A stretch of DNA of 11,533 bases from Nevskiaceae bacterium. GTDB lineage: Bacteria > Pseudomonadota > Gammaproteobacteria > Steroidobacterales > Steroidobacteraceae. Below, in pieces: positions 1-6,699 of the stretch (positions within the stretch are counted from its first letter, which is position 1; each line of letters begins with the position of its first letter). The DNA is taken from contig JAITMN010000081.1 in NCBI GenBank assembly GCA_031277355.1, forward strand, positions 1 through 11,533. The letters are read 5' to 3'. The notes under the pieces are model-generated. The model saw only the letters and a program-made list of their open reading frames with translations, was not told the DNA's origin and made no database searches. Made by a program: the position numbers and the translations under genes.

Positions 1-273
1 CACGAACAGCGCCAGCGAGGCGTGAATCCACAGCACGGACCAGGGATAGCCCAGGTGCCGCATCAGCACGATGCCCGTCACCGGCTGCACCACCACCGCC
101 ACGGCGGTGAACAGAAAATCCGCGCGCACGACGCTGGCCGCCGTTGCGGCGATCACCCGCACGTCGCCACTGCGATGCGCGCTCCACAGGAAGAAGGCGA
201 TGCCCGCGCCGGTGCCGAGCAGCACGGTGGAGCTGATCACATGCAGCCACTTGAGCAGCAGCCAACCATTCAC
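1..273 (-). CDS. DUF2269-family integral membrane protein (5' part only)
   Basis: This is the first 91 codons of a minus-strand gene that runs off the left edge. It starts at GTG (273-271), which overlaps the TGA of the upstream gene as GTGA, so its translation is probably coupled to that gene. The protein begins VNGWLLLKWLHVISSTVLLG and continues with a charged SAHRSGD stretch, then FLFTAVAVVVQPVTGIVLM. A first membrane helix at about residues 5-29, a short cytoplasmic loop and further helices from about residue 52 fit the DUF2269 family of small predicted membrane proteins. The family pattern I rely on is LKWLHxxSSTxLxGTGxG followed by AHRSGD and VVQPxTG. The family has no established function. 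The pairing with a saccharopine-dehydrogenase-like enzyme suggests the two work together, but that is inference. The frame is open to the edge with no defect. The family call is from memory of its pattern, so it is moderately certain. Confidence 0.8.
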   Translation of the reverse strand, partial: MNGWLLLKWLHVISSTVLLGTGAGIAFFLWSAHRSGDVRVIAATAASVVRADFLFTAVAVVVQPVTGIVLMRHLGYPWSVLWIHASLALFV

Positions 274-1361
274 GGCGCAGGCTCTTCGATGATGCGCGTG
301 CGAATCTGCAAGCGCGCGAACTCGGGATCGAACTGCGCCAATTGCAGCAGCCCCATGCAAGGCATCGCGCCGGAGACCGGCAAACCCGATGCGCCGGCAT
401 TGATCCACTGTCTTGCCAGCAAGATCGCGGCAAGACAAGGAATCTCGGGGCCATTGAGCGCCGGCGCCGTCAGTTGCCAGGTGTGGCGCAACCGCGCGCC
501 TTCAGCGTTGCGGCCCACCACACTGACGCGCATGCCGCCCCAATCCCCGGCAAAGGTGTCGAAGGCTTTGGCGCAGCGCTCCAATCGCACCGCCCAGCGC
601 TCCATCGGTATCGGCACGCCGATGCGGCGCAGCCCGGCCAGCAGCCACAGCGCGTGATGCTGCACGCCGATTTCCAGCGCCGCCGCGAAACGCATGCGGC
701 GCAGGCCCGGTTCATGCGCAGGCCACAACGCCAGATCGGGCACGTCGCACAGCGCCGCCCAGCGGCGGCCGAAGTCGAAATCAATGCGCCGCAGGCCCAT
801 CCATCCCCAGCGACGCATCCAGCGGCCCTCTTCCCACACCGGCACCGGCCTGCCCAGATAGCTGAACACCGCCGCCAGCGTTGCATCGCCGCGCGGGGCG
901 CGCTGGCCGGGCGCGATGGCGATGTCAATGTCTTCCAGCGATTGCAGACCTTGCTTGAGCTGCGCAACGACGGCTGACGACAACGCCGGCAGCGTGCTCG
1001 CGCCGGTCACCGCCCATCGGCCAGCCGCGCGCGCCGCCGCATCATTGGCGGCGGCGAAACCGGCGACGAAATCGCGCCCGTCGGCCAGATCAAGATAATG
1101 CGCGCCGGCGGCCAGACTGGCCCGCACGACGCGGTAATCCTGCCCCTGGAACGGCCCGATGCAGTGGATGACAAGATCAGGGCGCAACGCCCGCAGCCGC
1201 TGCTCGAAATTCTCCGCGCCCAAATCCAAAGCGACACAGGCCACCCCCGACGCGCCGATGATCGGTCGCGGACGCCGCGCGCTGGCAAATAATTCGATGC
1301 CGGGGAGCCCTTGCAGCGCGCGAACGATGCGCGCGCCGAAGTTGCCGGTGCCTCCCAGCAC
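270..1361 (-). CDS. saccharopine dehydrogenase-like NAD(P)-binding protein
   Basis: This predicted cytoplasmic oxidoreductase has an N-terminal Rossmann fold. The nucleotide-binding glycine motif is LGGTGNFG, right at the start. A second-strand region (ELFASARRP, near residue 25) and the VIHCIGPFQGQDY and AGAHYLDLADGRDFV segments are typical of saccharopine-dehydrogenase-family proteins. The family name does not imply lysine metabolism; most members like this have no known substrate. The C-terminal half carries no motif I recognise. The GTG at 1361 is the first usual start codon, giving 363 aa, but it begins inside the first beta strand. In-frame upstream codons add T-I-S-R-V-V (from 1379), completing the strand. 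An AAGGA at 1391-1387 lies 7 nt before ACG (1379) and 10 nt before ATT (1376), but 25 nt before the GTG. A non-standard start is therefore likely. The stop overlaps the DUF2269 start. Confidence 0.85.
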   Translation of the reverse strand: MLGGTGNFGARIVRALQGLPGIELFASARRPRPIIGASGVACVALDLGAENFEQRLRALRPDLVIHCIGPFQGQDYRVVRASLAAGAHYLDLADGRDFVAGFAAANDAAARAAGRWAVTGASTLPALSSAVVAQLKQGLQSLEDIDIAIAPGQRAPRGDATLAAVFSYLGRPVPVWEEGRWMRRWGWMGLRRIDFDFGRRWAALCDVPDLALWPAHEPGLRRMRFAAALEIGVQHHALWLLAGLRRIGVPIPMERWAVRLERCAKAFDTFAGDWGGMRVSVVGRNAEGARLRHTWQLTAPALNGPEIPCLAAILLARQWINAGASGLPVSGAMPCMGLLQLAQFDPEFARLQIRTRIIEEPAP

Positions 1362-1386
1362 AACGACTCGTGAAATCGTAGAACCG

Positions 1387-1391
1387 TCCTT
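1387..1391 (-). promoter_or_regulatory. ribosome binding site pointing to a non-standard start
   Basis: Read on the minus strand, this is AAGGA. It lies 7 nt ahead of an in-frame ACG (1379-1377) and 10 nt ahead of an in-frame ATT (1376-1374), but 25 nt ahead of the GTG at 1361. No ATG, GTG or TTG lies in frame between it and the GTG. It matters because it decides whether the saccharopine-dehydrogenase-like protein has a complete first beta strand. Confidence 0.45.
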
Positions 1392-1438
1392 GAGATGAAT
1401 GGCCGAACGGCGGGCAGATTAGGGCGTGTTGACGCTCA

Positions 1439-1460
1439 ATTCCAGTGCCGGCACTGGAAT
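1439..1460. repeat. perfect 22-bp palindrome between two genes
   Basis: The half-site ATTCCAGTGCC is followed directly by its exact reverse complement, with no mismatch across all 22 bases; symmetry ends at the next base on each side. It lies 6 nt past the TAG of the MDR gene and about 60-80 nt ahead of the saccharopine-dehydrogenase-like gene. As RNA it could form a 9-bp stem with a CCGG loop. No T-run follows on either strand (minus: TTGAGCGTC; plus: CAGACCC), so it is a poor intrinsic terminator. It could be a dimeric regulator's operator for the downstream pair, a hairpin protecting the upstream message, or a weak terminator. The sequence does not separate these. Confidence 0.75.
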
Positions 1461-1466
1461 CAGACC

Positions 1467-2474
1467 CTAGCGCTGGCCCGCCTGCGGATCAACCACCAGC
1501 ACGATCTTGCCCACCGTATCGCTGGTGCGATTCAACTGCTGCGCGGCGGCGGCCTGCGCCAAGGGGAAGGTCTTCGACACCAGCACCTGATACTGGCCCG
1601 CATCGGCCAGCTTCGAAAGGCCGGCCAGCGCCTGAGCATTGCTGATGCTGCTGTAGCCCGCGCCGCTGCCTCCGCCGATGAACATGCAGGTGACGCCGGC
1701 GCTGCGGCAGCGCGAATCCTCGGGCGCACCGCCCGCGATCGACGCAAGCGTGCCGCCGCGCCGCAGATACCCCAACGCCGCCGCCGCCTGACCTTCCACC
1801 ATGTTGAGCACCGCATCCATGCCGCTGACCCTGGCCGCGACGTCATCCTTGTCGTAGGCGACGAACTCCGCCACGCCCAATCCCGTGAGGTACTCGCGCT
1901 GCGAGGAATGACCCACGCCAACCACCTGCGCGCCCAGCGATTTGGCCACCTGCACCGCCGTCGACCCGGCCCCGCCCGCCGCGCCGATCACCGCCACGCG
2001 CTGACCGGGCTTGATCTTCACCTCGGTCGCCGCACGGAAGCCCGCCACACCGGCCACCGGCATGCCGCTGGCCTGTTCGTAGGTGAACGCCTTGGGCTTT
2101 GGCGTGACGTCTTCGACCTGCGCCAACGCATACTGCGCGTAACCGCCCGCCACGCGCGCCACCACCGGCTCGCCCACCTTGAACGTGGTGACATCCGGCC
2201 CCAGCGCTTCGACAACGCCCGCCGCATCGAAGCCCGGCACCGGCGGCTGGCGCTTCCAATCCACCGGGTTCACGCCCGCCGCGTATACCTTCACCAGCAC
2301 TTGCCCCGCGCCGGCCTTGGGCGTCTGCACGGTTTGCAGCGACAACCCCGCACTGTTCTGCACGATGGCCTGCATCTGCGCAGGCGGCGCAGCGGCGTGA
2401 ACACTGGCCGCCGCGCAAATGGCGGCGGCCAGCACTGCAAGACAACGCTTCATGCCGGCGCTGGCAGTGCTCAT
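1467..2474 (-). CDS. quinone oxidoreductase-like MDR protein with signal peptide
   Basis: This is a medium-chain dehydrogenase/reductase without the zinc-binding cysteines, in the NADPH:quinone oxidoreductase group. From the ATG at 2474 it has 335 aa. The GroES-like part has AAGVNPVDWK (66-74) and VPGFDAAGVVEALG (79-92). The nucleotide-binding part has RVAVIGAAGGAGSTAVQVAK (159-178), and the C-terminal KIVLVVD is usual for the family. Two features are odd. Residues 8-27 (MKRC, an Ala/Leu/Val core, then SVHA) look like a Sec signal peptide, yet NAD(P)H is not normally available outside the cytoplasm. The segment between NPVDWK and VPGFD is nearly absent, where relatives usually have some 10-20 residues. 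The 2474 ATG is 4 nt past the previous stop; the ATG at 2453 (328 aa) would start directly at the signal. Neither has a clear Shine-Dalgarno, so translational coupling is likely. Substrate unknown. Confidence 0.88.
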   Translation of the reverse strand: MSTASAGMKRCLAVLAAAICAAASVHAAAPPAQMQAIVQNSAGLSLQTVQTPKAGAGQVLVKVYAAGVNPVDWKRQPPVPGFDAAGVVEALGPDVTTFKVGEPVVARVAGGYAQYALAQVEDVTPKPKAFTYEQASGMPVAGVAGFRAATEVKIKPGQRVAVIGAAGGAGSTAVQVAKSLGAQVVGVGHSSQREYLTGLGVAEFVAYDKDDVAARVSGMDAVLNMVEGQAAAALGYLRRGGTLASIAGGAPEDSRCRSAGVTCMFIGGGSGAGYSSISNAQALAGLSKLADAGQYQVLVSKTFPLAQAAAAQQLNRTSDTVGKIVLVVDPQAGQR

Positions 2475-2478
2475 CGAG

Positions 2479-2997
2479 CTACTTGGCGGCAACAGGCGGC
2501 AGCGTCGCCGGGTCCCAATGCTCATCGGCCTTGCCATCGACGAAGCGCCACATATCAAACCAGGTGGTCGAGTAGGTCTTCGACGGATCATCCGGGCGCG
2601 GATACTCGCGCGGGAACACGACGATGACATAGTCGCCATCGGCCACCACCGCCACCACCTTCGTCTTCATCTTCTCCGGCACCGGCGAAGGCTGACGCTT
2701 CATCACCTCGGTGAAGAACTTCACCACGCCGGCCAGACCGGACGCCGCCTGCGGGTTGTGTTGCAGGTAACGGTCGGTGAGCCACTGATTCGCGTTCTGC
2801 CACTGGTTGGCTTCGAGCAAATCCTTGACGATGTGATACGCAGCCTGCTTGTTGCGATGCAGTTTCGGGTCCTTGTCGGTGAACAGCGCCTCCGGGTCCG
2901 CAACCCCCACAACGGGCTCTTGGGCCTGCACGGCAGTGGCAGACATCGTCGCCAGCAGCACCGTGGCGGCCAGACTCCAGATCAATCGGGTTTTCAC
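2479..2997 (-). CDS. secreted SnoaL/NTF2-like protein
   Basis: This 172-aa protein belongs to the nuclear transport factor 2-like superfamily, close to the proteins called predicted SnoaL-like aldol condensation-catalysing enzymes. Residues 1-25 are a Sec signal peptide (KTR n-region, hydrophobic core, likely cleavage after AVQA). The mature part has YLQHNP (77-82), the following GLAGVVKFF helix, a VVAVVADGDYVIVVF strand pair, and DMWRFVDGKADEHWD (148-162), the family's C-terminal signature. The fold forms a pocket and can act as an isomerase, a hydrolase or simply a binder, so the reaction cannot be named. The start is GTG: AAGGAGG at 3011-3005 sits 7 nt upstream, and no other start fits as well. 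It lies 16 nt after the hydroxy-acid oxidase and 4 nt before the MDR gene, clearly in one transcription unit. Location is probably periplasmic. Confidence 0.9.
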   Translation of the reverse strand: MKTRLIWSLAATVLLATMSATAVQAQEPVVGVADPEALFTDKDPKLHRNKQAAYHIVKDLLEANQWQNANQWLTDRYLQHNPQAASGLAGVVKFFTEVMKRQPSPVPEKMKTKVVAVVADGDYVIVVFPREYPRPDDPSKTYSTTWFDMWRFVDGKADEHWDPATLPPVAAK

Positions 2998-3004
2998 GTC
3001 AAGA

Positions 3005-3011
3005 CCTCCTT
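3005..3011 (-). promoter_or_regulatory. strong ribosome binding site fixing a GTG start
   Basis: The minus strand reads AAGGAGG, a near-perfect anti-16S match, 7 nt before the GTG at 2997. It sits inside the 16-nt gap after the hydroxy-acid oxidase stop. It settles GTG as the start of the SnoaL-like gene and suggests stronger translation than its neighbours. Confidence 0.85.
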
Positions 3012-3013
3012 CT

Positions 3014-4231
3014 TCATGCTGTTTTCAGTGACCGTGGTCCGATCTCCGAGATCGACCGGGCTCCACAGCCTACCATCGCCAATCGCAGTTCCAGATTAAG
3101 GATGTCGAGCACGCGCTCCACACCCGCCTGCCCGAAGGCGGCCAGCCCCCAAGCATAGGGCCGACCGATGCCGACCGCGCTCGCGCCCAGCGCCAGCGCC
3201 TTGAACACGTCGGTGCCGCGCCGCACGCCGCCATCTATCATCACCGGGATTCGCCCCGCTGCGCCACGCACCACGTCGGGCAGGGATTCAATCGTGCCCC
3301 GGCCGCTTTCCAACGCCCGGCCGCCGTGGTTCGAGACGATGATGCCATCGGCGCCGTTCTCCACGGCCAGCGCCGCGTCTTCCTCGGCCTCGATGCCCTT
3401 GATCACCACTTTCATCGTGGTCATGTCTTTCAGACGGCGGATGAAATCCCAGTTCAGCGAGGGCGAGGTGAGCCCCAGCCCCTGCGTATCCAGGCCCTCG
3501 AACATCGGCTTCGTCGCCATCCCGCCCTGCGGATTGCCACTGGGACCCACCTGATGACAGGCCCCGCAAGGCCGCACATCGGTGCGCCGCAGCCGCGTGG
3601 CGGTGACGGTGTTGCGTCCGGCGGGCAGATCGACGGTGACCGCCACGACCGCGCAACCGGCGCGCTGCGCCCGCTGCACCAACTGCCGCGTCGCCTCGAT
3701 GCGATTGGTGGTGTAGAGCTGGTACCACAGCGGTGCGCCGCGAGCCTCGGCGATGTCTTCGAGTTTGTCGGACATCTGCGTGGACACCGCATGCACCTGA
3801 TTCTTCGCCTTCGCCGCCCGCGCCACGCCGATGTCGCCATCGGCAGGCCCGATGGCGCGCAGCCCGCCGATGGGGCAGATCATCACCGGCGAGGCCACCT
3901 GCATGCCAAACAGCGTGGTGCTCATGTCGATGCGGCTGACATCCACGAAACGTCGCGGCACGAGTTGCCACTTTGAATACGCGGTGCTGTTGGCGCGCAA
4001 TGTGGTTTCGCCATCCACGCCGCTTTGCAGGTAGCCCCAATGCGCAGGCGGCACGATCTTCTCCGCCGCCGCCTGCATGTCGAACACGTCCAGCGCCTCG
4101 GCTGCGGCGCGCAGTTCGGTGGCCGATGCGCCGCCCTCGGCAGCATCGGCAAGACCGGACGCCAATCCCAGCACGGGACTGGCGGCCAGCCATTGAAGCA
4201 CCTGACGCCGGGTTCGTGGATCAGCGGTCAT
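3014..4231 (-). CDS. Tat-exported FMN alpha-hydroxy-acid oxidase/dehydrogenase with CXXCH motif
   Basis: This 405-aa TIM-barrel flavoprotein belongs to the family of L-lactate dehydrogenase, glycolate oxidase and mandelate dehydrogenase, oxidising a 2-hydroxy acid to the 2-oxo acid with FMN. Visible family residues are Tyr67, the PLWYQLY strand (167-173), VTVDLPAGR (198-206), Lys278 (VVIKGI), the catalytic base His302 and Arg305 (SNHGGRA), and IDGGVRRGTD (332-341) binding FMN phosphate. The N-terminus has a twin-arginine signal, TRRQVLQ (7-13) then a hydrophobic stretch to about residue 30, so the folded, cofactor-loaded protein is probably exported. The unusual part is PCGACHQ (221-227): a CXXCH haem-c motif in the loop-4 region beyond the barrel strand, with Met238 and Met243 as possible axial ligands. 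Start is ATG 4231 with AAGGAG 7 nt upstream. It follows the MFS gene by 27 nt. Substrate unassigned; lactate, glycolate or aromatic hydroxy acids are all possible. Confidence 0.93.
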   Translation of the reverse strand: MTADPRTRRQVLQWLAASPVLGLASGLADAAEGGASATELRAAAEALDVFDMQAAAEKIVPPAHWGYLQSGVDGETTLRANSTAYSKWQLVPRRFVDVSRIDMSTTLFGMQVASPVMICPIGGLRAIGPADGDIGVARAAKAKNQVHAVSTQMSDKLEDIAEARGAPLWYQLYTTNRIEATRQLVQRAQRAGCAVVAVTVDLPAGRNTVTATRLRRTDVRPCGACHQVGPSGNPQGGMATKPMFEGLDTQGLGLTSPSLNWDFIRRLKDMTTMKVVIKGIEAEEDAALAVENGADGIIVSNHGGRALESGRGTIESLPDVVRGAAGRIPVMIDGGVRRGTDVFKALALGASAVGIGRPYAWGLAAFGQAGVERVLDILNLELRLAMVGCGARSISEIGPRSLKTA

Positions 4232-4238
4232 GGCGATG

Positions 4239-4244
4239 CTCCTT
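4239..4244 (-). promoter_or_regulatory. ribosome binding site of the hydroxy-acid oxidase gene
   Basis: The minus strand reads AAGGAG, 7 nt ahead of ATG 4231, in the 27-nt gap after the MFS gene. It supports the start that gives the complete twin-arginine signal. Confidence 0.75.
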
Positions 4245-4258
4245 GTACCGTGGCCCGC

Positions 4259-5518
4259 TCAGACCGTCCCGACCTTGCGCGGCGCGGTTTCCTTCAGGAA
4301 CATCGCCACGAAGAAGCCGATGACAAGACCAGTGGCCGCGAAGTACAGCGCGCCCTTCAGGCCGTACTGACCCTTGGCGATGCTGCTGGCGATGATCGGG
4401 GCCAGGCCGCCGCCGACGAACTCACCGGCAAAGATCACAAAGCCCGCCATCGAAGCCAGCTTGCCCGGAGGCGCCGCCTCGGCCGCCACCGGACCGGCCA
4501 GAATCGCCAGCGCCGCGAAGTTGAACAGCGAGACGAAGAACAGCAGCGTCCACAGCGTACCGAAGCTCTCAGGGCCGGTCTGCGTGAAGAAATACAACGC
4601 CACCGCCGCCAGCAGGTACGACAGAATCGTGGCGAGCTTGCGGCCGATGAAGTCGGAGATCGCCGGCATCGCGAACTGGCCGATGCAGCCGCCCAGACCC
4701 ACCGCCGTGAACACCTTGCCCGCGGTAAGCGCATCGAGTCCCAAACCCGCGCCAACGGGCGCGGTGAGGTAGGCCGTCAACATCGCCGCGATCACGAAGA
4801 TGCCGCCCATCGCGCAGATCAACGTGATCGGCGCAATCTTCGCATTGCGATGCGCGAACATGTCGAGGAACGAGGCATTGGCTGCCGGTTGAGCCGTGCC
4901 CACCGTGGCCGCCGTGTTCAACTTCGAGGGCTCACGCACGACCAGCCACAGCAGCACCGCCATGACCAGGCCGGGACCGCCGACGATCATGAACACCGTG
5001 TGCCAGCTATAGTTTTCGAGCAACTGTGTGGCGATGAACGGTCCCAGCGCCATGCCGAACAGCGAGATCATGCACTGGAACGTGCCGTTGTTCAGACCGC
5101 GACGCTCGGGCTTGGAGGCTTCCACCGCCACCGCAACGCCCGTCGAGGCCACCGGGCCTTCGGCAATACCCATGATGACGCGGAAGATAACGAGCGCCGT
5201 GAGCGATGCGGCCATGCCGCTGAACACCGACATCAGCGAGAACACGATCACCGCCGGCACCAGCACCGCGCGGCGGCCGAGTTTGTCGGCCATGTAGCCC
5301 ATCACGAAGGCCGAAACACCCCAGGCCATGCCCAGATAACCGGCCAGCGCGCCGCCATCTTCCGGCGTCAGGCCCAGATCGCCGGCCATCGTGGAATTGG
5401 GCGAACCCAGAATGACGGGAAGAATGAAGCGGTCGAGACCCACCAGGCCGAACGTGATGCTCAGCAGCAGGATGATCTTCCACTCGTAAGACGTATCGTG
5501 ACCTTTCACATCGGACAT
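4259..5518 (-). CDS. MFS transporter, likely organic-anion type
   Basis: This 419-aa inner-membrane carrier has the usual twelve-helix MFS length. Helix 1 carries FGLVGLDRFILPVI (23-36), with an internal Asp-Arg pair like that in anion:cation symporter (sugar-acid and organic-acid) members. The loop-2/3 signature is GYMADKLGRR (74-83), with a second-half counterpart, SDFIGRKL. GIAEGPV (117-123) and PERRGLNNG (137-145) also match this branch. Such carriers usually move organic anions with protons. Beside a periplasmic hydroxy-acid oxidase, the likely cargo is the hydroxy acid or its oxo product, but that is inference. Start ATG 5518 has AAGGGGGA about 6-7 nt upstream. The gene is 37 nt behind the DUF8021-like gene, consistent with co-transcription. 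No truncation or frame break is visible. Confidence is high for the superfamily and moderate for the anion assignment. Confidence 0.93.
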   Translation of the reverse strand: MSDVKGHDTSYEWKIILLLSITFGLVGLDRFILPVILGSPNSTMAGDLGLTPEDGGALAGYLGMAWGVSAFVMGYMADKLGRRAVLVPAVIVFSLMSVFSGMAASLTALVIFRVIMGIAEGPVASTGVAVAVEASKPERRGLNNGTFQCMISLFGMALGPFIATQLLENYSWHTVFMIVGGPGLVMAVLLWLVVREPSKLNTAATVGTAQPAANASFLDMFAHRNAKIAPITLICAMGGIFVIAAMLTAYLTAPVGAGLGLDALTAGKVFTAVGLGGCIGQFAMPAISDFIGRKLATILSYLLAAVALYFFTQTGPESFGTLWTLLFFVSLFNFAALAILAGPVAAEAAPPGKLASMAGFVIFAGEFVGGGLAPIIASSIAKGQYGLKGALYFAATGLVIGFFVAMFLKETAPRKVGTV

Positions 5519-5555
5519 GGGATGTCCCCCTTGGTTGTTTTAGAAGATTGTGTTT

Positions 5556-6614
5556 TCAGATTCCGGTCGGTGCTTCAAACGTCACATCGCGCGCCTGATC
5601 CGACATGCCCTGCTCCCAGGTGCTCCAGCCAGAATTCATGCCGTAGGGCACACGTTGCAGAAACGCGTCGATCTTCGTGATCAGACCCTTTTCGATCTTG
5701 AAGATTTCGGCAATCTGCCAGGTCCAGGGCTGCACCGGACCGGCCACCACGTCGCGACCATCCGGGGCTTTGAAACGGCGCGTCTCGCCGCCGGAATGAT
5801 CGAAGAAGCCGAACATGAAGACGATGCCGCGCTCCTGATCCACCGCAACGTAGCGGCGGTCGCGGATGCGATTGACGAAGTGCAGCAGACCGGATTGAAA
5901 CTGCTCCAGACAACTCCACTGCGACGAATAACTGCTGGCGGTTTTCGGATCGGGGCGCGTTTGACCGGCAGGCGTCGGCGCGCCGGTATTCTGGTTGCCG
6001 TTCTCGTTGCGCAGGCAGTTCGGCGCGAAGGGATAGTCGCCCTTGCCATCGTTCTTCTGCATGCCGGTGAAGTATTTGTTCGCCTGCGTGACCAGATCGG
6101 CGCGCGACATGCGCTCGCTCTGCGGCACGGCTTGCAGATACAGCGGATGCGTGGCCATCGCCTCCACGCGCTTGAAGGTGCGCTGGTCTTCGCCCTCGGC
6201 GGGGAAGCGGAACACGATCTGCTCGATCTCGGTGATGCGCATGTCTTGCACACGCAGACGCAGCGAAATCAGCGAGCCGTTGAATTTGTCGGCCTGAGCG
6301 TGATCTTCATGGATCGAGCCGAAGAACGTCACGACGCCGGCGGGCACATCGGTGACGAACAGCCGGTAGGTTCCCTTGCTCTTCATCGTGTTCCACAGGC
6401 CATCGCCGATCAGCAGACGTTGACCATCTTCGGTGAAGCGCACATTGGGTGACAGCGGCACCTGCGACGGCTGGTTGGCCGTTACCGCGTCGAGGTAGCG
6501 ATCGACGAAACCTTCAAGGCAGGCGCGGTCGCAGGCGTTCTGCGCGGCCAGCGCCGAACCGCTGCCGAGAATGAGCATGGCCCACAGGGACACATGCGCA
6601 CACAGATTCTTCAT
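5556..6614 (-). CDS. secreted DUF8021-like protein of unknown function
   Basis: This 352-aa protein has a Sec signal peptide (residues 1-24: KN n-region, core WAMLILGSGSALAA). The mature part begins with CDRACLEGFVDRYLDAV (28-44), then SPNVRFTEDGQRLLIGDGLW (55-74) and GTYRLFVTD (81-89). This pattern fits proteins annotated DUF8021 in fungi and proteobacteria. The first 110 mature residues resemble an NTF2/SnoaL-like fold, and a second block (LEQFQSGLLHFVNRIRDRRY, then QPWTWQIAEIFKIEKGLI) looks like another, so it may be a tandem duplication. The four mature cysteines (28, 32, 200, 235) could form two disulfides outside the cytoplasm. No catalytic motif is evident. It lies between the cytochrome and MFS genes in the same orientation. 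The start is ATG 6614, preceded only by a poor GGGGGG-type Shine-Dalgarno. It may bind or transform the module's substrate, but nothing in the sequence proves that. Confidence 0.85.
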   Translation of the reverse strand: MKNLCAHVSLWAMLILGSGSALAAQNACDRACLEGFVDRYLDAVTANQPSQVPLSPNVRFTEDGQRLLIGDGLWNTMKSKGTYRLFVTDVPAGVVTFFGSIHEDHAQADKFNGSLISLRLRVQDMRITEIEQIVFRFPAEGEDQRTFKRVEAMATHPLYLQAVPQSERMSRADLVTQANKYFTGMQKNDGKGDYPFAPNCLRNENGNQNTGAPTPAGQTRPDPKTASSYSSQWSCLEQFQSGLLHFVNRIRDRRYVAVDQERGIVFMFGFFDHSGGETRRFKAPDGRDVVAGPVQPWTWQIAEIFKIEKGLITKIDAFLQRVPYGMNSGWSTWEQGMSDQARDVTFEAPTGI

Positions 6615-6699
6615 CGGCCCCCCAGTGTTGGTTTTTTGTTACCGACAGCCCAACCGTCCCGTCATTCTGCAACAAACCGGGGCGGTGGGGGGAGTGGAT

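Noticed and set aside
22..657. Long plus-strand open frames opposite the minus-strand genes (also 1395-2627, 4025-5680, 5550-6452, 7638-8810)
   Set aside because: Their products are rich in Arg, His, Ala and Gln with no family resemblance. The opposite strand codes for recognisable proteins with signals and Shine-Dalgarno sites, so these are shadows of GC-rich coding DNA.
2475..2639. Extending the MDR gene to an ATG at 2639
   Set aside because: The extra N-terminus is Arg/Ser-rich, overlaps the SnoaL-like coding end, and sits ahead of a normal signal peptide that begins at 2474 or 2453.
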